A stretch of DNA of 64,000 nucleotides from Poecilobothrus nobilitatus (GCA_947095535.1 OX352773.1:267956515-268020514); one strand, 5' to 3'. Shown: positions 36,959-49,065, counted from the first letter of the stretch. Numbers and translations are program-made. The notes: generated by a model not told the origin, from the sequence alone.

Positions 36959-37217
36959 TAGCAAAATAGTAATAATAATAGGCGGATTCATTGTTTCGTT
37001 ACAGTCCCACTCCCAATTCAATGTGTCATCATCCATTTCTTAGCCTTTTCTATTCCTACTCCCTAGCCAATATACTGCGTTATCAGGTAAGGGTTTCATC
37101 CCATTATATTGGCCAAAGGAGGAGGTGAGTTTAGTCAGTAAAAATCTAACACTACCAATGGGAAATTATTGGTGTCTTTGGAAGATTCCCACCTCCCTTA
37201 GGGAAAAACCGCGAACC
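36925..37217 (+). mobile_element. LINE-type 3' end (tail family E), copy 1
   Basis: Collinear with 59774-60068: TACTACTGCATGTT, then CAGTCCCA, CCCTAGCCAATATACTGCGT, GGTTTCATCCC, TTTAGTCAGTAA, ATCTAACACTAC and GGTGTCTTTGGAAGATTC. A 9-bp stem GCCAATATA (37066-37074) / TATATTGGC (37105-37113) encloses TTTCATCCC. Sequence of this kind is found in 3' regions of insect non-LTR retrotransposons, but no ORF is attached here, so the assignment to LINEs is inference. Confidence 0.55.
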
Positions 37218-39113
37218 ACGTGATTAAATAAAAATAATTAGAAATAAGAAAATTATAATCATTATTCAATTTGTCTTCTAAGTAGAAAGAAGATGGTTTT
37301 TAATAAAAGTATATAAAGAAAAATAATGTGTTTTATTTCTATTTAACATAATTATATATATATATTCTGGGAGTATTAAACAAGTAAAATTTAATGCCTC
37401 AGGTGCGCAAAAATATTTAATAATATATTTAATAATAAATTTTTAAATAAATACGTTAATAATTTTTTATGTTGTAACAATTGATTAACAATTTTTAATT
37501 TATGAATGAAATTTAAAATCCTGATCTGAATTTCCCAGATTTTTTTTAAGAATTTCAATTCAATTCTGTATGCAAAAAATTTTTGAAATTTAAAATTAGC
37601 ATAACTAAAGGAATTTATTTTGTCACTTTGATAAGAAAAATCAATTGAATACATTTTATTTTCTTTCTCTTACTTTTTATTCCATTTAATTCAAAAAAAA
37701 AAAAATATTTTAAGAATCTTAAAGAATTTTCTAATACATTACGTGATTCAGAGTTGTAGATGAAAAATGATAAAAGACACAAAACAAAAAACAAAGATTC
37801 ATTCAATTACATTTAAAATTGATTTTTATTCTTATGTAATCCAAATTTAAATTTGACCTCATTTCATTGAAAAATGTTAAGAAAACTGGAATAAATTATG
37901 GTTATAGGAATGCACATTTTGCTGCATAAAGGAATCAATTCCTCATTAATATGCTAAAGTTTTACATTTAATCAAAAGTTTATATCAGGATCATAAAGGA
38001 GAGCACGAATTTTAAATTGAAAAGGGATATTTTTATTAAGTCATTGGCAAATCATATTTAACGTGAACAGTATTTACTTTGGGAAATGGCTGTAATATTC
38101 TTATCATTTATATAATATATATTTTATATCAGACACAATTCCGAAGGAATTTAAGGCGGATTCCTTTATTATGCAAACTTATAATTTCAATTTTGTAAAC
38201 TTCAATTACTTTTTTTTCCAAATGATATTATCTTAATTCAACATTTATTCGGCCAAAGTATTGAAACACAAAAAAAATCTGAAGTAATAAGTTATCTGTA
38301 TGAAGCGTAATCATTTATCAGGTATTTTAGTAGCTGCACCTTACATATATTTAATTACTACAGTTCTTTTATATAAAACAAACCCAATTGCTCTTGGAAA
38401 ATAAAAAGAAGATTCAAATAGGCAAAAGAAATTATAAAGAAGATTCAAATAGGCAAAAAAATCATACAAAAAAAATTTAATGATTCTTTTATTCAATTTT
38501 CTAATATTCCGTATTATCCTGTCAAACATCTGTAAAAATGAAAAATTGACATTGACGAATAACACCAGGATGTTAACTTAATCTTTGGGTACATATTATT
38601 AGAACGAAAACAGAAACAATAGACTAACAAACCAGTACTACTTAGCATAACATTTTTTAGTAATTGTTAGATATGAGGATTTAATTCAACAATATCACTC
38701 GCCGAATGAAGTATAAATGAAAAGAAGTTGACTTTAGAACGATATCAAAAAAAAATAAATACAGAGTATGTCGTCAAATTGTTGCACAAAAAAAGTGAAA
38801 TTGGAGATGTCCAAATATGAAAAAAAAAATGGTATCAGTGTTGTAAGTTGTTCATATAGATGTTTAGAAAATACATCATATCTTTTTCTATATAGCAATC
38901 ATATTTTTCATATTAAAGCCAAATATTTTATCTTATTCTCATTCTCGCAAAATTATAAATATTTCTAAAAATCAGTTTATAATGCACATACATTTTATTT
39001 CATTTTTATATTTTCTAAGTTCTCAGTTTTACAAGGAACTTCTGCGAAACTATAAACGGAAAAGATATGATAATATGATAAAACCATAGGATTCGGTAAA
39101 AAATAAACTAAGA
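37218..39113. other. Gene-free AT-rich spacer
   Basis: No gene established. The open frame at 38768-38968 begins MSSNCCTKKVKLEMSK and contains a GTAAGT (38842-38847) that could be a splice donor. The peptide is short and unrecognised, so it is only a faint exon candidate. A 22-bp tandem duplication is at 38406-38458. A richer stretch from about 39020 may be the upstream part of the LINE remnant that follows. Confidence 0.45.
38406..38458 (+). repeat. 22-bp duplication, period 31
   Basis: AAGAAGATTCAAATAGGCAA followed by AA occurs twice (38406-38427 and 38437-38458), identical. Local duplication with no gene context. Confidence 0.85.
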
Positions 39114-39295
39114 ATTTTAACTGAATTCCTGTCGGGACACTGCCTGCTAAAAGAACACTTAAAGAAAATTGGAATAGATAATTAGGGTACATGTAGATTC
39201 TTGTCGGTACAAGAAAAACAGAGACTGCAGATCATATATTCAAAAATCGTGAAAGAAAACTTAGAGCAGCTAGGAGTATTGTGGTTTGCCGAAGA
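39114..39295 (+). pseudogene. LINE ORF2 C-terminal remnant (zinc-knuckle tail)
   Basis: One frame reads LTEFLSGHCLLKEHLKKIGI, then a stop, then GTCRF. After a frameshift another frame reads ETADHIFKNRERKLRAARS. Together they match the order seen after RNase H in insect R1/LOA/Jockey-type LINEs: a (T/S)GHC-L block, then a CRFC-type half-knuckle, then E-T-A-D-H-I-F and an RAAR stretch. It is much more decayed than the remnant at 9522 and is a different subfamily, since the residues differ throughout. Downstream ATAATCCACAACGCATATTA is probably its 3' UTR. Confidence 0.7.
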
Positions 39296-41159
39296 TGAAC
39301 GGCCAAATCTTTACTTTCTTAGAGGTAATATGGCTGCCAGAAGTGTTATAAGTGGAGGCATAATCCACAACGCATATTAACAGAGGAAGCATGTGCAACA
39401 CCTTTAAATTTTTTTGAGATATTTTTACTTTACCTATTTGATTAGAAATTTTTGTTATTGGCGAATTTCATAACAGATGAAGACACCATGATAAATTTTT
39501 AAAATTAATTAAAATTTTTTTTTTAAATAAATATATACGAGCAATTTTGAAAACCAATATCTCGAAAACGATTAAATCTTTCTAATACAATATTTATTTA
39601 ATCACCTCCTTCTTTTTGACAATACGCTAATGGAAGATCATGGAATATTTATAATTAAATTTTTAATTGAAAAATCTAGGTAATAATAAACAATTCCAAT
39701 GGTCTATGAATAAAAAATTATTAAATTTTAATTAGGACATAATATGTACATAGATAATCAGAATATTCATATTACAGAAAGAATTGATGAACATCTATAA
39801 ATGCCTGAATTTAGATTGATGAATGTCTGTTTTTAATTTTAATGAATTTTAAATAATTTTTTGCACTTATTTTTTTTTTTTTTTTGTTTCTCCTGAATTT
39901 CTCGACATTTACAATAAAGTTTCAAAATTTAAAAATCTATAAATATCAAAATAAATTTTTCGTTTTTCATTTTTCATTTTTCATTTTTATATTTATGCAT
40001 TTTTATCATGCTGTCAATTAATAAAAAAAAAAATTAGGTTATAAATAACAGAAAAAAAAAAAACGAAAATAAAAATTTTTTTATGAAATTATTCTAAATA
40101 TACGTGACTTTGTATTTAAATAATTTGGAAATAAATCAATTTTTTTTTTTATGAATAATTTATACAATATTAAAAATATCAATAAAATTTCAATTATTTT
40201 CTTATTATTAATGAAACACAAAATTTAAAAATTTATATTAAATTTAATAAAAAATTAGAATTATATTTTGAAAATTTTAACACTTAAAATATTGAAAACC
40301 AATGGTTCATAATATCTTTCAGAATAATATCATTCACATACTTAACTTATACAAATTAATATCACATATAGGTGCATATCCGTAAGGAAAACAATCATCC
40401 ATTTGATTGTATCTGTATAAGCTGCAGTCAAATAATATAAACATACAAACAAACAATTAAATTACATTTATTAACGATATATTGCAGTAATTACTTAAGG
40501 ACCTTTTTAACTCTGCCTAACGAATTTTTGATTTAAATATTTATTTTAATTTCAAAAGAATCCATTTGTTAGGATTCAACGAGTCCGAGTCATTTAATAT
40601 TGAAATTTGAATAAATAACTAGAATGCTATTATAAACAACTGGATACAAAAAATATAAAAGTAAAAATCGGTGAAATGATGACATAACGCCCGTGGACTT
40701 TATTTTCGAAACTTTTTGAGGTGGGCGTTAATTCCTTCTTCAATTAGAATTAAAACCCATAATTAAAAATAATTAGAATTCGTGTGCTTTTTAATTGAGA
40801 CCCATACTATTTTTTTTGGTATTAAAAGAGAGTGTTTGTATAGAATATGTAGGGCAAACGCAATCTAACTCTGCTTAGTATAATTCCTTCTGCAACATAA
40901 TTGAAAACCGATTTTGATTTAATTTCAGTTAGAACTTTTTTCTAAGTTGTCTTAGCCAAAACCATTAATTAGGTGGGGGTATTATAAAGCCTTTTATAAT
41001 ATAGTTTTTAACATTTTATTCCACATTTCTATGAGAAATAAGAGCTATTTGGCGAAAAGATCTCATATGAATCATTCAAATCTGAAATAAAACTTTTTTT
41101 TTAATTTTGGTTATAAAACACCTTTTTGTTATTAAATTCGAAATTCTAAATTTTATAAT
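39296..41159. other. LINE 3' flank then AT-rich spacer
   Basis: To about 39410 the sequence is probably LINE 3' UTR; ATCCACAACGCATATTAACA is shared in part with the minus strand near 47400. Beyond this no gene is seen. A (TTTTTCA)n patch lies at 39963-39990. A richer patch at 40684-40990 is unidentified. Confidence 0.45.
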
Positions 41160-41300
41160 GTATAATGTATACAAAAATAATTAGGAAGGACTTTAGAGTT
41201 GATTAGAAAATCAAGGTTTGAATAATTTGATTGTCATCTTTTCCAAAATGTTTATATGTTTATCTAATGTATAATATATTTCGAGATTCTGAATTTGAAG
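41160..41300 (+). repeat. Family D core unit, isolated
   Basis: ATTAGGAAGGACTTTAGAGT followed by TGATTAGAAAATCAAGGTTTG closely matches the core units of the D element at 43046, for example TTAGAGTTGATTACAAAATC and AATTAGGAAAGACTTTATGG. No inverted arms are recognisable beside it, so it is either a fragment or a solo core. Confidence 0.5.
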
Positions 41301-43045
41301 AGATTTCATAGTAGGGTGCAGTAAAATAAAATCCAGTTCAGTAACCTTTGTATTATTCAGCGAGTTTCAAATTGTTTTTCACAATGAACTTAAAGCAAAA
41401 ATGAAGGATCTAAAGCCCAAGGACCTTAATTCTGTAGGCGTTCAGTCACTGCTCTATAAAGATCAACTCTTAATAAAAACAATAGGATTTATGTGTGCCA
41501 AATTATTACAAAAACAACATATTCAAAATTTCTTCATATTTTATAAAAAAAAACAAATCAAACAATATTCAAAAAAAAACTGATCTAGTCAACAACTTGG
41601 TCTAAAGTTCAAATTATTTCATCATATCTACCTCATTATTTTTGTTTGGAAGGCCAAATATTTTGAAATTATTTTTACAGATTCTTAGCATAAAAATATT
41701 AATTTATTGTATTTTATTATTTATTGTATATACAATAATTATATTGTGCTAATCATAGTAGTCTAATAGTTAAATATTTGAAAAATTCTCTTAAAACATA
41801 ATGTTTTTAATGTTTTTTACATATTACAAAAACATATTAGAATGTTGTGTATTACATGATGTTTACATTAGGTCCAAAAAAATACAATTATTTAAAAAGC
41901 TCAATAACAAATAATATTTTTTTTTAAATTATTGAATTTTTGAGTCTACAATAATTTCTTTAATAGTTTCTATAATTTTTTGAAGAAAAATTTAAAAATT
42001 TTGAAATGGATTAAATAACAAAACAACCCTATTATAATTAATGTTTACAATTGGTTGACAAGTAGTTTCTGTCTCCAACCGCAATCGTTTGAATGTTTTT
42101 AAATTAATGCTTCGTATTAATGATAACAAGTGATAATGATGATTTGGCTTGTCTACTAAAATTACTTTAATACAAAGTAAATTATAAATTATAATATAAG
42201 AAGAGATAAAACCAATATTATATTTGTATATAATATTATTATAGCAAATTTAAAGTCTTGTGTAATCATCTTTAAAAACTTAATTTTTTTTTGTACAAAC
42301 ATATGCTATTTAAAATAAAATTTAATAAACATTAAAACAATTAATTGTACATATTCAAAAACAAGAACAACACAAGTTAATAATTTATTATAGAAATAAA
42401 AAAAAATAAATTCACAAAAAAAAAGCGGATAAAATAATAGAAAATTCCTTTTTTTATTATTTTTAAACATTCTAGCAACATTGTTGCTTAATAATTCCAT
42501 TTAGTTATTTATTGTTTCTTTTATGTTTTTATTTGTTTTTTTTTTTTTTCATTCTCTTAGGCATACTTTAAATTTTCTATTTTATTTTTATAAAAAAAAC
42601 TTAAATTTTCATAATTTTCTGTTTTTTTCAATTGTAAATAAATAAAAAAAAAAGAGAATTTAAAAACATTTAAACATAAAAAAAAAAGTTTATCATCAGG
42701 TGGATTGATGTGTGACTCATCGTTATCAGATGTCTCGAAAGTAGAATATAATGAAATCAGGTCAAAAGCAGAATTTTGTTTATTCCGAAATTTTCATTTT
42801 ATTTTTCGAAAAGAGCAAAAAATAAAAAAAGAAATTTAAAAAATACAAAGAAAAACACAAATTATTTCGCTTTTAATTTTTTAAACTCTCATGTAAATTT
42901 TTTTTTTTTTTTTTTTAAGGAAACAACAATTTATTTATTTAATTTTGTTTTTGTTTTTAATTGTTATTTTATTTTTGTTTTTCTAAATTAAAAACATTTT
43001 TATATTATTTAAGGAGTTAACGAAAAGGGAGCGTAACGAAATCAA
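41301..43045. other. Gene-free AT-rich spacer
   Basis: No gene established. The open frame 41401-41583 (MKDLKPKDLNSVGVQSLLYK and on) has a less biased composition over its first 40 codons and might be a decayed coding fragment, but nothing in it is recognised. The remainder is homopolymer-rich. Confidence 0.4.
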
Positions 43046-44068
43046 GTCTACCGTAATCTGGCTTTTTAAAATTCCGCTTTTTCAAATACGGTTTTTTAAA
43101 ATTCAACTTTTTAAAATCCGGTTTTATAAAATCCAGCTTTTTAAAATCCAATTTTTTTTTAAAATCCGGTTTTTATAAATTTTTTTAATAATCAACTATA
43201 GAAGATGTATTAAATATTTATTTGTTTTTTATTGAATATTTGGGTACCCAGTCAATTCCCAGAAAGAACAATTCGCAAAAAAACAATTCACAGCAAAATG
43301 TATATGCAGGATTTGAATTAGAAGGAATTTTACTTTTAGTTACAAAATCTGGGTTGCCGCGTTTTCCAGTATATTTAAATATATCTATATGCAAGATTTT
43401 AAATTAAAAGTAGATTTTAAGTTGGAAACAAAATCACAGTTATACGCTTTTTCCAAAATATTTGAATATATTCTGGAAAATATATATTGCATATGTGGGA
43501 TTTTGAAATAGGAGAGATTTTAAAGTTGAATACAAAATCAGGAAATTTCCTTTTTTCATAATATTTATATAATTATGTATATGCAATATTCTGCATTAGG
43601 AGCTATTTTAGAGTTGATTACAAAATCAGGGTTTTAATAATTTGTTCAGTGGCAGTTTGGGGGCTGCAGCCTCCACTATTTTAAATTCTTTGATGTTACA
43701 GTATGTGTGTAAAAAAAATAATTAGGAAAGACTTTATGGTTGGTTACAATTTCAGAGCTAGAGAGTCTTTTACAGAATATTTGAAAACAAAACGGCTTTA
43801 GGATTTTGGAATTTAAGATTTTTGAATTTTGGGATTTTAAACTTTTTTAAAAATTGAAATACAAAAAAAAACGAAATTTTCAGATACGAGCATTCGTACC
43901 CAACCTATTGCAAATATGTAAACAAAACAATAAATAAAAATAAAGAACAACCGGATTTTAAAAACAGGATTTCAAAAAACTGAATTTAAAAAAACCGGGT
44001 TTTAAAAAGTTGGATTTTAAAAAGTTGGATTTTGAAAAGCTGGATTTCGGTAAACCGACTTTCGTAGT
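43046..44068. mobile_element. Fold-back-like family D, copy 2 (about 1 kb)
   Basis: The left arm (about 43050-43178) is six to seven degenerate subrepeats of the form CTTTTTAAAATCCGG. The right arm (43951-44064) is the same array inverted (GGATTTTAAAAAGTTGGATT and so on). The outermost TCTACCGTAATCTGGCTTTT is mirrored by AAAAGCTGGATTTCGGTAAA. Between the arms are about five core units of 85-105 bp, each with GGATTTTAA-TTAGAAG..TTTTA.AGTTG.TTACAAAATC and a trailing CAGAATATTTGAATATAT-like phrase. No transposase is present. The architecture recalls Foldback-type elements, whose inverted arms are made of short tandem repeats; relationship is not shown. Confidence 0.75.
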
Positions 44069-44789
44069 AGATCCCAATGAAAGACACTGTAAAAAAGTTA
44101 CAAATTGGATTTATAATGCCTAAAAATCTTAAATTTAATGATTATATAATAAATTTCGTTTATAATGTTAATAAATGTATTGTCTTAAAATGGGTGAAAT
44201 ATTTTATGAAACACCTAACCTAACTAACTCGAACCACTTTTTCGTTAATGGAAGCATTTCCATTCGATTAGCGATATAAGATATATTGAATTCGTAAAAT
44301 TAGTTATGACCGAAACCTTCAATGAAGATAATATATATACATACATATTATGTAGGATAAATAAAGCGTGTATCGCAAAACTGGCAATCAGTAACTTTTA
44401 TAATTCATACAGATTTTTATTTTCTAGAGTTTATATTAGTTTTCATAATTTTAGAGATCATTTATAATAAAAATAAAAAAACAAAAAACACAAAAAAAAT
44501 ACAATTTAGAAATCTTTTGTTAAAGGCATTTTTCACAATAAAGGCTACAAACTTTTCTCTCTATTTTTTATTTTTTTTTATTTTTTCGTTAATTTATTTT
44601 TGAATTAAAAAAAAAAAAGATAAAAATAACATTATCTTATGTCTCTCTCCTGTCTTTTTGTTGTTTTGTTTTTCTTTCTCTTTATATTTTATTTCTAAAG
44701 TAATAATTGTTGTCTGTTGGTAACAGATTGTTTTAAAAATTGTTTGGAGGCTAAAATACTTAACCGATGATATTGATTGTGAGAATTAT

Positions 44790-44905
44790 AATGATGATGG
44801 ATCACGATGATTCCTCTGATAATAATAATAATAATAATAAAACAATAATCATGATGATGCTGATGATTGTTGTGATAATTGTAATGATTATGATTATTGG
44901 GGGGA
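44790..44905. repeat. Trinucleotide-rich tract (AAT)n with GAT units
   Basis: An (AAT)n run at 44818-44840 is flanked on both sides by imperfect GAT/ATG units. It is simple sequence with no frame open through the whole tract. Confidence 0.75.
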
Positions 44906-45875
44906 AAAAAAAAAAGAACAGTCGTTGACCCCTTTTATTATTTTTGTTAGTATTAAAAGCAAAGAATACAAAAATATGATGGAAAGAGGAATAAAATAAT
45001 GAAATTCATCATTCTAAATATTATTTTTGTTTCGTTCATTCATCTTTTTTTGTTTTTTGTTTTGTTCTTTTTTAGGTTGATTACAACCAGACCGAAAGGA
45101 AAAATCTTGACAACATAAAAGTGCAAAAAAAAAAATAATAACTTTTTTAAAAATTTTCTTTGATTTTTAAGAAGAATTTCACTTTATGCGAAAATTCATT
45201 TTTTTTTTCTTTGATTACTTTTTAAACTTGAGATTTTATTTCAACTTTTAATGTTTTGTAGTCCTGTTTTTTAAATTTAGGATATTTCTTTTGTTTTTGC
45301 CTAAAATTTAGTTTTAAAATATTCATTTCTTGATTTTGTGTGTGTTTTTTTTTTTTTTTTTTGGATTCTTCAATAATATGCTCTCTTTTGTTTTTATGAA
45401 ATATGAAAAGTGATATTCTGTTCGTGTTCTTTATATAAAATAAAAGATGATAACTAATTTGAAATATTATTTTAACGCACGATTTATGGTTTTATTCCAG
45501 TTTGTTAAACATTTTTGTGTGCGTTTTTCATTTATTGATTTTTCTTGCTTAGTTCTTTTCATATATTAAAATGTTAAATTGAATATTCTACAGAACAACT
45601 TCTATTATTTATATAAAATAATTCAAGGTATAACTTTTGCTTCAAAATAAATTGTTAAAATTGAAAATATGCAAGAACTGAAGTGAAAATTTCATAAAAA
45701 TATAAGTATGTGCACATAATGAAAGTGCAAAAATTTAATTGTGAAAGTATGAAAATTTTTCATTTCTGGTATAAAAATTTGTTTTTAGTATGTTTAAAAT
45801 TTATAAGGAACATAGGGTATCACATAAATCGGGTGTTATTCATATTATATTAATTACCTTCAGTTCCCTGAATCA

Positions 45876-45951
45876 TTATTTTCACTAAAGTGTTATTTAT
45901 GCGGCTTATGCTAATAACACTTTATTTTCACTAAAGTGTTATTTATGCGGC
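45876..45951 (+). repeat. 30-bp direct repeat with overlapping hairpin
   Basis: TTATTTTCACTAAAGTGTTA followed by TTTATGCGGC occurs at 45876-45905 and 45922-45951, identical, period 46. The intervening AATAACACTTT (45913-45923) is the reverse complement of AAAGTGTTATT in the second copy, forming an 11-bp stem with a 9-base loop. Confidence 0.85.
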
Positions 45952-47358
45952 ATAAATTATTGTATAAGATTATGTGACACAAATACTATTTCTTTATTAA
46001 ATTATTTTTATATTACGATATAAACTCTTATGCGCTATATTACTATTAGATATGATAGTGACCGCCTTTTGCACCTTAGATCTTTCAACTAAAAGACTGG
46101 TGACTTAATTACAACTGCATAGGACAGGTATAAAATTTAGAGACAATCAAAGAATTTCGGAAACACAGGATTTATTTTCTGCAACTGTTCTCAGAAAATT
46201 CAACTACAGATATAGAGAGATACTAGTTTAAAAATTTAATTTTCCTAACTTTCGTATCCTAAAATCAATAACCAAGTGTTACTTGTTTATCTAAGTATTC
46301 TAATATATACATGTCTCATAAATCTTTACCTTTAAAGCCTATAAATGTAGTAAGGTTATTTTTATTTTTCTTGAGACTTTTCATTAGTATAAGAATTATT
46401 TTATCGACTTAACATAAAATATACAACAAAATGTGGTGTGGCATGAATTTTTATTAATTTTGTTTTGTTTAACATAATATGGGGTATGCTATAATATTAA
46501 CATCTATCTGAATATAAGAAAAGCAAGAATTTACAACATTTTATCTTTAGTCAAATTATTAATAAATTTGATAGTATTATGTTTTTATATAAATCATAAA
46601 TAAAAGGGTATTCGAGTAAAAGAAAATGGAAAGAGAAGAATAGACCTTTCAATATTTTTAAATTTATTGAGTAACATATTGAATTGTACTAAAATTATGG
46701 GTCTAGCAAATTAAATTTCATCAAAAAATTTACAGTCTTTCTTAAAGGTAAAAAAAATTATAAAATCCTTAAAATAAACCAATTTCATAAAAATCTTGCT
46801 AAAAGAGTATGGAAAAAATCTATACAATATTTCATTTTAATTATTAGATTTCTTATACAAGTTTCTTTCAGGGGGATGTCATGAACGTTACTTTAAATTG
46901 CAAGAAAGAAAAATAAATTTTCTTTTATAAGATATTAAGTTTTTCTGTTACAGTTCAATACACTTTTTATTGATAAAATTTTAAAAATATTTATTTAATA
47001 TATTTATATATGTATATTTATATATATATATTTGATTTTTTGGGGTTTCATTATTTTTGTAATTTTTTTTGCTTTTTTCTTCTTTTCCTGAAAAACATCT
47101 GTAAACTCCATAAATTATTTTTGCGATCATTAATATTTATTAATTATTGTTTGTTTTTATTTAAAAAAATTTTGACTTTAATGATGTTAAATTAAACAAC
47201 AACTGATCATTTTAAGGTTGAATTGAAATTGAAGCGTTTTTAAATTATAATTTTCTTCTTCCCAATTTTTTATTTAAATAATTAATTTAAAATTTGGATG
47301 TCACTGAAGGGAAGGTTAGAATATATTAGATTATATTATTGAGGTTTAAGTGACAATA

Positions 47359-47418
47359 CGACCTTTTGATCTAGGTCTGTTGGCTCTTCCTGTTAATACG
47401 TGCTGTGGATTTTGCTTC
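47359..47418 (-). mobile_element. Possible LINE 3' UTR fragment
   Basis: On the minus strand, AATCCACAGCACGTATTAAC followed by AGGAAGAGC resembles the plus-strand AATCCACAACGCATATTAAC AGAGGAAGC just downstream of the LINE remnant at 39114. The shared order suggests both are 3' untranslated LINE sequence. No coding part is found beside it. Confidence 0.4.
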
Positions 47419-47825
47419 TATTTACTTATAATTAATCTATCAGCTCTACAACCTCTAAGAAAGTAAAAATCTGTATAGAATTTATTGCTGGCAATTCATC
47501 TTCAGTAAAGCAAAGGAAAAATTTAAACTATTTGAAATAAACTATTAAAATTTGAAAGACTAGATTTAATATCATTTCGAACCAAACTATTAATCTTTAT
47601 CAATTCTACTCAGTTTATTTCTTTTTATGGTAATTCAATGTTGAAAGTTATTTTTAAGATTGAAAATTTAACAAAAGTAAAAAATTACATTACGATCAAA
47701 TCATCACATACTTATTAATTCCAAAATTTTCTAATATGTAGTAAGCGAATATATGTTTAATTCATCTTTTAAATAAAATTAAATCATAAACACAGTTTAG
47801 TATTTGTTCCACAAAACTAGTAATA
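47419..47825. other. Gene-free spacer
   Basis: No gene or repeat recognised before the SINE insertion site. Confidence 0.55.
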
Positions 47826-47835
47826 ATAACCTTAT
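47826..47835. other. Target-site duplication, left copy
   Basis: ATAACCTTAT immediately precedes the first base of the SINE at 47836 and is repeated exactly after its poly(A) tail at 48036-48045. This is the expected product of LINE-machinery-driven insertion. Confidence 0.85.
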
Positions 47836-48035
47836 GCGGCCTCGGTGGCCTAGTAGGTAAGAACGTATAAAATACGCTGTAAACACCGAGGGCGTGTGGG
47901 TTCGAATCCCACACACGTCGTAAGAGTTATTCCCCCTTACGACATGTACAGCCACGCCTGAAAAAGAAAGGCTGTGTAATTTCCTATCCACATTTATGTG
48001 GCAGAGAAATACATCAAAAACAAAAAAAAAAAAAT
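47836..48035 (+). mobile_element. tRNA-derived SINE, copy 3 (complete, with target-site duplication)
   Basis: The head starts GCGGCCTCGGTGG and has an A-box TGGCCTAGTAGG (47846-47857) and a B-box GGTTCGAATCC (47899-47909) inside a perfect T-arm-like stem GTGGG/CCCAC. The first and last parts do not pair as an acceptor stem, so this is a SINE promoter head rather than a tRNA gene. The body runs CGTCGTAAGAGTTATTCCCC to TTATGTGGCAGAGAAATACA and ends in an A-rich tail. Exact 10-bp duplications border it. It is the least damaged of the three members in the window. The 64-codon minus-strand open frame across it is accidental. Confidence 0.9.
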
Positions 48036-48045
48036 ATAACCTTAT
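48036..48045. other. Target-site duplication, right copy
   Basis: ATAACCTTAT, identical to 47826-47835, directly follows the SINE tail. Confidence 0.85.
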
Positions 48046-49065
48046 TTGTTAAATGTAAATATTGCATAAAAATTTTATTAAAAATCTCAACATTTTTTAA
48101 TAAATTTTCAAAATTACAGCAATTTTTTTCAGAAGGACATTAAATGAAATTTATTAATGAATAAACAAGTAATAATTTTTGATATAATGAAAGTATCAAA
48201 AAAAAAAAAAATCTTATGTTCAGATATTTTTAAAATTTGGTATTTTAATGTTCCCCCAACCAACTGCTATTAAATAATGTCCAACATATGGTCAGATATC
48301 TTATAAATACAATGAAAATTTTCAAAGAATAAAATAAAACGATCCCTCTGAAAATTTTTTTAATTACACGCTATATGTATGCGTGTATTTTACTTACCTA
48401 GAAAGGTAAAAAAAAAAAAAATTTATTGTCCATAATTTTATTAATGGTAATTAATCATTATTAAGTATAATGTACGTAAATGAATTTTGCAGACAGAGGA
48501 CTTTTCTATATGTACATGCTTAAAAAATTTTCAAAGTGTTTTTACATTTAAAATTATTAATAAAATTAAATTATAAACACAATGGGTACTCCTTACCAAA
48601 ATGACTAATTTGCAAGAAGTTCTTTTTTTTTTTGAAAAAAAAAGACAACAAAATTTTAAATTAGCTTGGACGAGACTAAAATGAATTTATATATAAATAG
48701 AATAATAACTTTTAAAACAAAAATTCATTTACCTTAAAATAGAATGCAACTGTAGAGTAAAAACATCATATTTTCTACATTGTTCACTTTATAGTTCATT
48801 AATTTTTTGGTTTCTTGGAAATACATATATATTTAATATGATTTATTTTATGTAAATTTTTCAAAACTTACATAAACTTTTATAGTAGGATTATGAAAAA
48901 AAAATTATTAATATTTAAATATTTAAAATTTGCTGTCAATTTTTATTAAAAATTTACCGAAGGAAATTAATGCTTATACCAAAAAAATGTCAATCCAAGC
49001 GTCAAACTACGGCATTTAATACATTTAAAATACATTTAAAAAATCAGTCGTTTGTAGTGGTTCCC
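48046..49065. other. Gene-free AT-rich spacer
   Basis: No gene, RNA gene or repeat recognised. Confidence 0.55.

Larger units (their letters stand above)
44069..47358. other. Gene-free AT-rich spacer
   Basis: No gene recognised. It contains an (AAT)n/GAT-rich tract near 44790-44905 and a 30-bp duplication with an overlapping hairpin at 45876-45951. The open frame 47010-47195 is a phenylalanine-rich reading of T tracts. Confidence 0.5.

Noticed and set aside
47836..47921. Possible functional tRNA gene
   Set aside because: A- and B-boxes and a T-arm are present, but the acceptor ends do not pair, the anticodon arm is abnormal, and the sequence continues into a SINE body with poly(A) tail and target duplication.
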